The position numbers were made by a program, and so were the translations under genes. Below are positions 62,999 through 64,000 of a stretch of DNA of 64,000 nt, piece after piece. This DNA is from Streptococcus suis (GTDB lineage Bacteria; Bacillota; Bacilli; Lactobacillales; Streptococcaceae), in assembly GCA_022354845.1 (NCBI GenBank), contig CP031970.1, forward strand, positions 372,001 through 436,000, in the 5' to 3' direction. The stretch's first letter is position 1. Each line of letters starts with the position of its first letter. Below the pieces are notes generated by a model. It was given only the letters and a program-made list of their open reading frames with translations, was not told the origin of the DNA and ran no database searches.

Positions 62999-63790
62999 AT
63001 GGCCTACCAAACTATTCGCTATGAAGTAATCGATTCAATTGCTATTTTGACTCTCGATAGACCTGATGTGTCAAATGGGTTTAATATTCCCATGTGTGAG
63101 GAAATATTAAATGCCATTCAACTTGCAGAAAATGATGAAACTGTAAAAATCTTACAAATTCAAGCAGAGGGCTCCGTTTTCTCAGTAGGGGGAGATCTGG
63201 TGGAGATGAAGCGTGCCGTAGATGAAGATGATATTGGTTCGCTCGTCAAAATTGCTGAGCTCGTCAATAATATTTCGTTTGCGCTGAAGAAAATACCTAA
63301 AATTGTTTTAATGGTAACAAATGGTGCGGTTGCTGGAGCAGCTGCCAATATGGCAGTAGCGGCAGACTTTGTTATTGCATCAAGTAAAACAAAGTTCATT
63401 CAAGCCTTTGTAGGTGTTGGGCTAGCCCCAGATGCGGGTGGCATCTTCTTGCTTAGTCGGGCGATTGGTAGCAATCGTGCTAGTCAATTAGCCATTACTG
63501 GAGAAGGGTTATCCGCTGATAAGGCCCTGGAATATGGTATTGTTTATAAACTGGCTGAGCCAGAAAAATTAGAGAAGATAGTTGCCCAAGTGGTAAAAAA
63601 ACTCTTGCGTGGCTCTGTTAACTCCTATGCTGCCATTAAACAATTGGTTTGGGAAAGTCAGTTTAAGGACTGGGAGTCATATCGTCAATTGGAGTTAGCC
63701 ATGCAAGAATCTCTAGCTTATAAAGAGGATTTTAAAGAAGGTGTTCGGGCACATGCTGAACGTCGGAGACCGATATTTATCGGGAAATAA
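62999..63790 (+). CDS. fabM: Trans-2,cis-3-decenoyl-ACP isomerase
   Basis: 263 residues, crotonase fold: oxyanion-hole segments [12 protein letters not shown] and [17 protein letters not shown], catalytic Asp in [13 protein letters not shown]. FabM makes the unsaturated branch of streptococcal fatty acids and is the first gene of the fab cluster; fabT follows. AAGGAGG five bases before ATG 62999. Confidence 0.93.
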   Translation: MAYQTIRYEVIDSIAILTLDRPDVSNGFNIPMCEEILNAIQLAENDETVKILQIQAEGSVFSVGGDLVEMKRAVDEDDIGSLVKIAELVNNISFALKKIPKIVLMVTNGAVAGAAANMAVAADFVIASSKTKFIQAFVGVGLAPDAGGIFLLSRAIGSNRASQLAITGEGLSADKALEYGIVYKLAEPEKLEKIVAQVVKKLLRGSVNSYAAIKQLVWESQFKDWESYRQLELAMQESLAYKEDFKEGVRAHAERRRPIFIGK

Positions 63791-63812
63791 TGACAGATTG
63801 TTCAAAAAAATG

Positions 63813-63856
63813 TTTGACATTCAAAGTTTTATGGTTTATACTTTGACTATCAAAGT
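63813..63856 (+). promoter_or_regulatory. fabT promoter with two FabT boxes
   Basis: -35 TTGACA (63814-63819) and -10 TATACT (63837-63842), spaced 17 bases. TTTGACATTCAAA overlaps the -35, and ACTTTGACTATCAAAGT (63840-63856), a perfect 17-bp FabT palindrome, overlaps and follows the -10. Autorepression of fabT is expected. Confidence 0.85.
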
Positions 63857-63870
63857 AAAGGAGGCCTGTT

Positions 63871-64000
63871 TTGAAAGATCCAAAAGTGAATGACTATTTA
63901 ACGGCCATTTTTAATAATGTGTTAGTGATTGAAGAAACAAGTCTGCGTAGTAGCCGATTTAATGACATTTCCATAAAAGAAATGCACACGATTGATGTGA
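63871..64000 (+). CDS. fabT: FabT, MarR-family fatty acid regulator (partial, window end)
   Basis: 43 codons visible from TTG 63871: KDPKVNDYLTAIFNNVLVIE, then SRFNDISIKEMHTID. This is the beginning of FabT, which represses fab genes together with acyl-ACP. AAAGGAGG is seven bases before the TTG. The rest lies outside the window. Confidence 0.88.
   Translation, partial: MKDPKVNDYLTAIFNNVLVIEETSLRSSRFNDISIKEMHTIDV

Overview
The window comes from a low-GC streptococcus, most likely Streptococcus suis or a close relative. I base this on the protein repertoire and gene order: a nusA-infB-rbfA block, a pyruvate dehydrogenase cluster whose E3 carries a lipoyl domain, a Trp T-box with the full trp operon, an rpsF-ssb-rpsR operon, divergent scrA / scrBR, secA-acpS-alr, and the start of the fab cluster with FabM and FabT. 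No database search was possible; species is an inference.

Layout. 1-12 kb is an insertion-sequence scrapyard. It holds pieces of IS982-, IS3-, IS6-, IS5- and IS630-type elements, a small HTH/membrane-peptide/serine-recombinase module, and a NatAB-type ABC exporter. It also holds remnants of host genes, namely a hisD tail and a class C sortase cut by IS630. 12-18 kb is the translation/transcription operon rimP-nusA-rnpM(ylxR)-ylxQ-infB-rbfA. 18-22.6 kb has small membrane, regulator and lipoprotein genes among dispersed intergenic repeats. 22.7-28.6 kb encodes pyruvate dehydrogenase (E1 alpha, E1 beta, E2, E3). 28.8-35.4 kb is the T-box controlled trpEGDCFBA operon. 35.8-39.4 kb has a HAD phosphatase, a glycosidase remnant, lipoate ligase (which can charge the lipoyl domains of E2 and E3) and rpsF-ssb-rpsR. 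40-45 kb has a corA-DUF1129 pair and uvrA. 45-47.8 kb is pepQ-efp-asp23-nusB. 47.8-53.3 kb is sucrose uptake and catabolism (scrR, scrB, scrA, scrK). 53.7-58 kb is secA-acpS-alr. 58.3-60.5 kb is nagA and a lacD-type aldolase. The end has aspartokinase, a HAD phosphatase, fabM and the start of fabT.

The most unusual signal is a family of long imperfect RNA hairpins lying exactly between a good Shine-Dalgarno sequence (AGAAAGGA) and the start codon of pdhC, pdhD and uvrA. None of these three genes has a ribosome binding site next to its own ATG. Upstream of uvrA the unit is repeated four times in tandem. Each unit has its own AGAAAGGA, followed by a 4-codon minigene (NTG-AAC-...-TAA) and a hairpin whose basal stem differs between copies in a compensatory way, and it ends in TATCT. 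I suggest either hairpin bridging of the ribosome binding site or a translational switch. I do not know a named family for it. A second theme is a family of RUP-like intergenic repeats (about 17.9, 18.7, 35.6, 39.7 and 53.4 kb) whose ends resemble those of the IS630 copy at 10.6-11.5 kb. No rRNA, tRNA or CRISPR array was seen.
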